A DNA stretch of 64,000 nt from Ruminococcus_G sp964621905 (GTDB taxonomy: Bacteria; Bacillota; Clostridia; Lachnospirales; Lachnospiraceae): assembly GCA_964621905.1 (NCBI GenBank), contig CAZUNG010000008.1:1-64000 (forward strand), written 5' to 3'. Positions 61,671-64,000 of this stretch are shown one piece after another. Made by a program: the position numbers and the translations under genes. Below the pieces are notes generated by a model. It had not been told where the DNA came from and searched no databases. It worked only from the letters and a program-made list of their open reading frames with translations. How positions within the stretch are numbered: position 1 is the stretch's first letter; each line of letters starts with the position of its first letter.

Positions 61671-61693
61671 TAGTGCAATGTAGAAAAGGAAAA

Positions 61694-63124
61694 ATGCAAA
61701 TGAACAAATTAAAAAAGAACAAAATGTTTCCCTTTATTCTAACTTTGCTGAATATGGGGTTCTGGGTTTGTTTTCGTTACCAGCCAAAATTTTTCCAAAA
61801 GCATCCGGTTGCCCTGTTGATCAGAGATCCCTGGATTCAGCTTTTCACCTTTATGATTCTGGGCATCACATTGACATGGCTTTTCTGGAAGCCGGCTTTG
61901 CAGAAGCGGAAAATCTGCTTAAAATCGCTGGGTGTGGGAATTGGCTTCCTTATATTTCAGATACTCTATAATTTCGCCGGTGATACTCCGACGTATCAGG
62001 CGGATTTTCGTATGATGACGGCAGGACTTGTAAGCGGTACTGCTGTTTTTTATTTTGCTGACCGCCTGTCTCCATCTTCAGACAGCACCGCAGAGGAAGA
62101 GACAGTTTTTCTTGATTCTCTCAGTACATACCGCAGTCACCTGATGGGACTGGCGATGCTTTATATTATTCTGTTTCATATAACGTTTTTAAAAGTCCGT
62201 TTCGGCATTGGTCTGATTGATTTTTTTGCCGGTTCCGGAAATTCGGGAGTCGATATCTTTATTTTTTTATCGGGTCTCGGGATGATCTATTCTCTGTCTA
62301 AAAACTTTAAGTTAAAAGAGTTTTATAAAAAACGCCTTCTCAGGATATACCCGGGGTACATTCCTCTGGTCGGTCTCTACTCGCTGGTCTGCATGAAGGC
62401 CGGATTGTGCAGCATCCGGCTTTTATTAGCCAACTGTGCGGGTATCAGTTTCTGGTTCAGTTCCAGTCCCTGTGCCTTTAACTGGTATGTTCCCGCGATA
62501 CTGCTTTTTTATCTGTTGACACCAGGAATCTTTCTTCTGCTGAAAAACGGCGGCACGAGGCAGCGGAATGCCGTAATTTTGTGTGTCCTTGCTATTTTAC
62601 TACTGATCATAAATATCGATTTTATCAAAGTTAAACGTCTGAATGTTGCGTTCTCCAGATTCCCTGTATATATCCTGGGCATGCTGGCCGGATTCTGGCT
62701 GCTGGAAAAGAGATCCATCCGGAAATCTGAATACGACTCGTTAATTCCCATTTTTTTTGTGTGTATCCTCCTGGCATATGTAAAAAGCCACTGGCACATC
62801 CCGATCATTGGATGGCACTGGCTTCTGTATGCGATTATCATGCCTGCATTCTGTCTGATCGCTTCGCGGATTATGACCCGTGTAAACGCAGGATCACCGG
62901 TGATGAGATTCCTGTCCTGGACGGGAAAAAACAGTTTTTTGATCTATCTGTTAAATATTATCATTGTACGCTTTATCAGAATGTTTTTCCTGCACTCTCC
63001 GGAAAATACACCTCTGACATATAATCTCTATGCACTGGTTTCCACCGCGCTTGTTTTTCTTCTTGTTTATCTCTATTTAAGCTTCAAAAAATATCTGATG
63101 TGCAAAATGAAAAGACATGTGTAA
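61694..63124 (+). CDS. membrane O-acyltransferase (acyltransferase family 3, OafA-like)
   Basis: 476 residues with ten or more helices. Family blocks: ILFHITFLKV with the catalytic-region His, GNSGVDIFIFLSGLGMIYS, and EFYKKRLLRIYPGY with the conserved Arg. It adds acetyl or another acyl group to a glycan outside the membrane. Start 61694 follows AAAAGGA by 4 bases; 61700 is the alternative, and the upstream 61661 lies ahead of the transcript start. It is the only gene here on the plus strand besides the divergon operon, and it ends at a terminator shared with the BCCT gene. Confidence 0.87.
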   Translation: MQMNKLKKNKMFPFILTLLNMGFWVCFRYQPKFFQKHPVALLIRDPWIQLFTFMILGITLTWLFWKPALQKRKICLKSLGVGIGFLIFQILYNFAGDTPTYQADFRMMTAGLVSGTAVFYFADRLSPSSDSTAEEETVFLDSLSTYRSHLMGLAMLYIILFHITFLKVRFGIGLIDFFAGSGNSGVDIFIFLSGLGMIYSLSKNFKLKEFYKKRLLRIYPGYIPLVGLYSLVCMKAGLCSIRLLLANCAGISFWFSSSPCAFNWYVPAILLFYLLTPGIFLLLKNGGTRQRNAVILCVLAILLLIINIDFIKVKRLNVAFSRFPVYILGMLAGFWLLEKRSIRKSEYDSLIPIFFVCILLAYVKSHWHIPIIGWHWLLYAIIMPAFCLIASRIMTRVNAGSPVMRFLSWTGKNSFLIYLLNIIIVRFIRMFFLHSPENTPLTYNLYALVSTALVFLLVYLYLSFKKYLMCKMKRHV

Positions 63125-63139
63125 CCACAGCAGTAATAC

Positions 63140-63172
63140 AAAAGGGGAGATCCATCATGGATCTCCCTTTTT
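63140..63172. terminator. bidirectional terminator whose loop is the BCCT stop codon
   Basis: Arms AAAAGGGGAGATCCA and TGGATCTCCCTTTTT (one wobble) enclose the 3-base loop TCA. On the minus strand this loop is the TGA that ends the transporter gene. Confidence 0.82.
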
Positions 63173-64000
63173 ACTGAGAGCGTCAACGTCGTCGGCACTC
63201 TGTGAATTTCTGGACTGTCTCAGTTCTCTGAAGAACCCCCACACGATCAGAATCATAATAATGCCCAGCGGAAATGCAGCAATGATGGAAATCGTCTGTA
63301 GATTAGAAAGCGTACTCTCCGAAAACAACAGCGCGATCGGCAGCAGCAAAAAGACGCAGGACCAGAACGCCCGCAGTCTTTTTCGCGGTTCTTTTTCTCC
63401 GGCCAGATCTTTTTCTGAATATCCGGCCACTACCAGTGTAATGGCATCAAACGTGCTGGCATAAAATGCAATCATCGCCAATATCAATACAATCAATGCA
63501 ATCTTCGTGATGGGAAGCTGGTCAAACACTTTTAATATCACTTCAGCCGGCGCGGCTCCTCCTGTCAGCATACCTGCCAGATCTGCTGTCCCGGTTGTCT
63601 GAATGTGGAGTCCGAAACCGCCAAACACAATAAACGAGGTATAGGTTCCCAGAAGCCCGCAGGACAGCCCGCCCAGAATCGTCTGTTTAATCGTGCGCCC
63701 TTCCGATATCCTGGCAATAAAGAATGGAGTTGCCACAAACCACGCGATCCAGTACGCCCAGTAGAAGATTGTCCAGTCCTGGGGAAATCCTGTTCCCCCG
63801 CTTCCCGACAGCCGCAGCGGATCCATCCAGGTTGACATATGGAAAAAGTTATTGACCACATTTCCGATCGCTGAAATCCCTGTCTCAATCATATAAATTT
63901 TAGGTCCAAAGATAAAAAAGATCGCCAGAAGTATTCCAAAAATAACGACACAGGCCGTTGCCAGATGAGAGATTGCTTTCATGCCTTTCATCACGGCAAA
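63155..64000 (-). CDS. BCCT family transporter, C-terminal part (runs off the window)
   Basis: About 282 residues are visible, and the frame is open to the window end. QDWTIFYWAYWIAWFVATPF is the betaine/carnitine/choline transporter signature with its Trp-rich helix 8 (substrate box). SYSTEM-type helices follow through GIIMILIVWGFF, and a charged tail ends in KKGDP. It takes up a quaternary amine such as betaine, carnitine or choline with Na+ or H+, or exchanges it for a related compound. The start codon is outside. It is convergent with the acyltransferase and probably unrelated to the glycan locus, unless it supplies choline. Confidence 0.88.
   Translation of the reverse strand, partial: FAVMKGMKAISHLATACVVIFGILLAIFFIFGPKIYMIETGISAIGNVVNNFFHMSTWMDPLRLSGSGGTGFPQDWTIFYWAYWIAWFVATPFFIARISEGRTIKQTILGGLSCGLLGTYTSFIVFGGFGLHIQTTGTADLAGMLTGGAAPAEVILKVFDQLPITKIALIVLILAMIAFYASTFDAITLVVAGYSEKDLAGEKEPRKRLRAFWSCVFLLLPIALLFSESTLSNLQTISIIAAFPLGIIMILIVWGFFRELRQSRNSQSADDVDALSKKGDP

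Noticed and set aside
63155..64000. BCCT transporter as part of the polymer system
   Set aside because: It is convergent with the acyltransferase and separated by a terminator. A choline-supply link to the Pce-like protein is only speculation.

Overview
The window reads as a stretch of a Clostridia chromosome, most like a gut Lachnospiraceae. This is inference from a ChW (clostridial hydrophobic) domain, AGGAGG-type ribosome binding sites, a tRNA without an encoded CCA, a ClpX with an extended linker, and Gram-positive wall genes (TagD, TagF-like enzymes, LCP ligase, LicD). Nearly all genes are on the minus strand. No transposase, phage gene or CRISPR array was found.

Layout. 1-21 is the end of a tRNA (probably Leu). 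67-365 is a frameshifted lipoprotein remnant. 0.66-3.4 kb holds a TetR-regulated cation/proton antiporter and a TSUP permease. 3.5-6.0 kb is an operon of a ClpX paralogue, a coiled-coil zinc-ribbon protein and a signal peptidase II. 6.1-7.7 kb is a membrane-anchored HtrA protease. From 7.8 to 61.5 kb there is essentially one large cell-surface glycopolymer locus. 61.7-63.1 kb is an acyltransferase, and the window ends inside a BCCT transporter.

The glycopolymer locus has several sub-modules with visible promoters. (1) 8.9-11.4 kb: a polyprenyl phosphoglycosyltransferase and an LCP ligase. (2) 11.5-19.5 kb: a divergon built around a palindrome. To the left lie two half-size EmrE-like proteins, the aminosugar transaminase WecE and two GT2 enzymes. 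To the right lie an ArnC-like polyprenyl-phosphate glycosyltransferase, a PLP-fold protein and an ATP-grasp ligase. (3) 19.6-33.8 kb: dTDP-rhamnose synthesis (rfbB, A, C, D), an ABC exporter whose ATPase carries a Wzt-type carbohydrate-binding tail, a separate methyltransferase and kinase-like coiled-coil protein recalling WbdD, two very large GT2 enzymes and a GT-C membrane protein. (4) 33.9-52.8 kb: one long operon with a TagGH-type exporter, TagD, a GT2-TagF fusion, a Pce-like metallo-beta-lactamase-fold protein with cell-wall-binding repeats, a D-Ala-D-Ala carboxypeptidase, an IspD/TarI-like cytidylyltransferase, an SDR, two LicD proteins, a Wzx flippase, more glycosyltransferases, and a GT2/DUF2304/DUF2142 trio. 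(5) 52.9-61.5 kb: a second phosphoglycosyltransferase, two more TagB/F-like enzymes, a GT4, two adjacent membrane proteins that look like halves of one GT-C protein, and a surface protein with InlB-like repeats.

Taken together, the sequence supports a rhamnose-containing, glycerol-phosphate-decorated wall polymer (or several). Sugars would be primed on undecaprenyl phosphate, exported by two ABC systems and one flippase, decorated outside the membrane through polyprenyl-phosphate sugars, and attached to peptidoglycan by the LCP protein. The least familiar parts are the Arn-like aminosugar divergon with its PLP and ATP-grasp partners, and the split WbdD-like capping module in what appears to be a Gram-positive.
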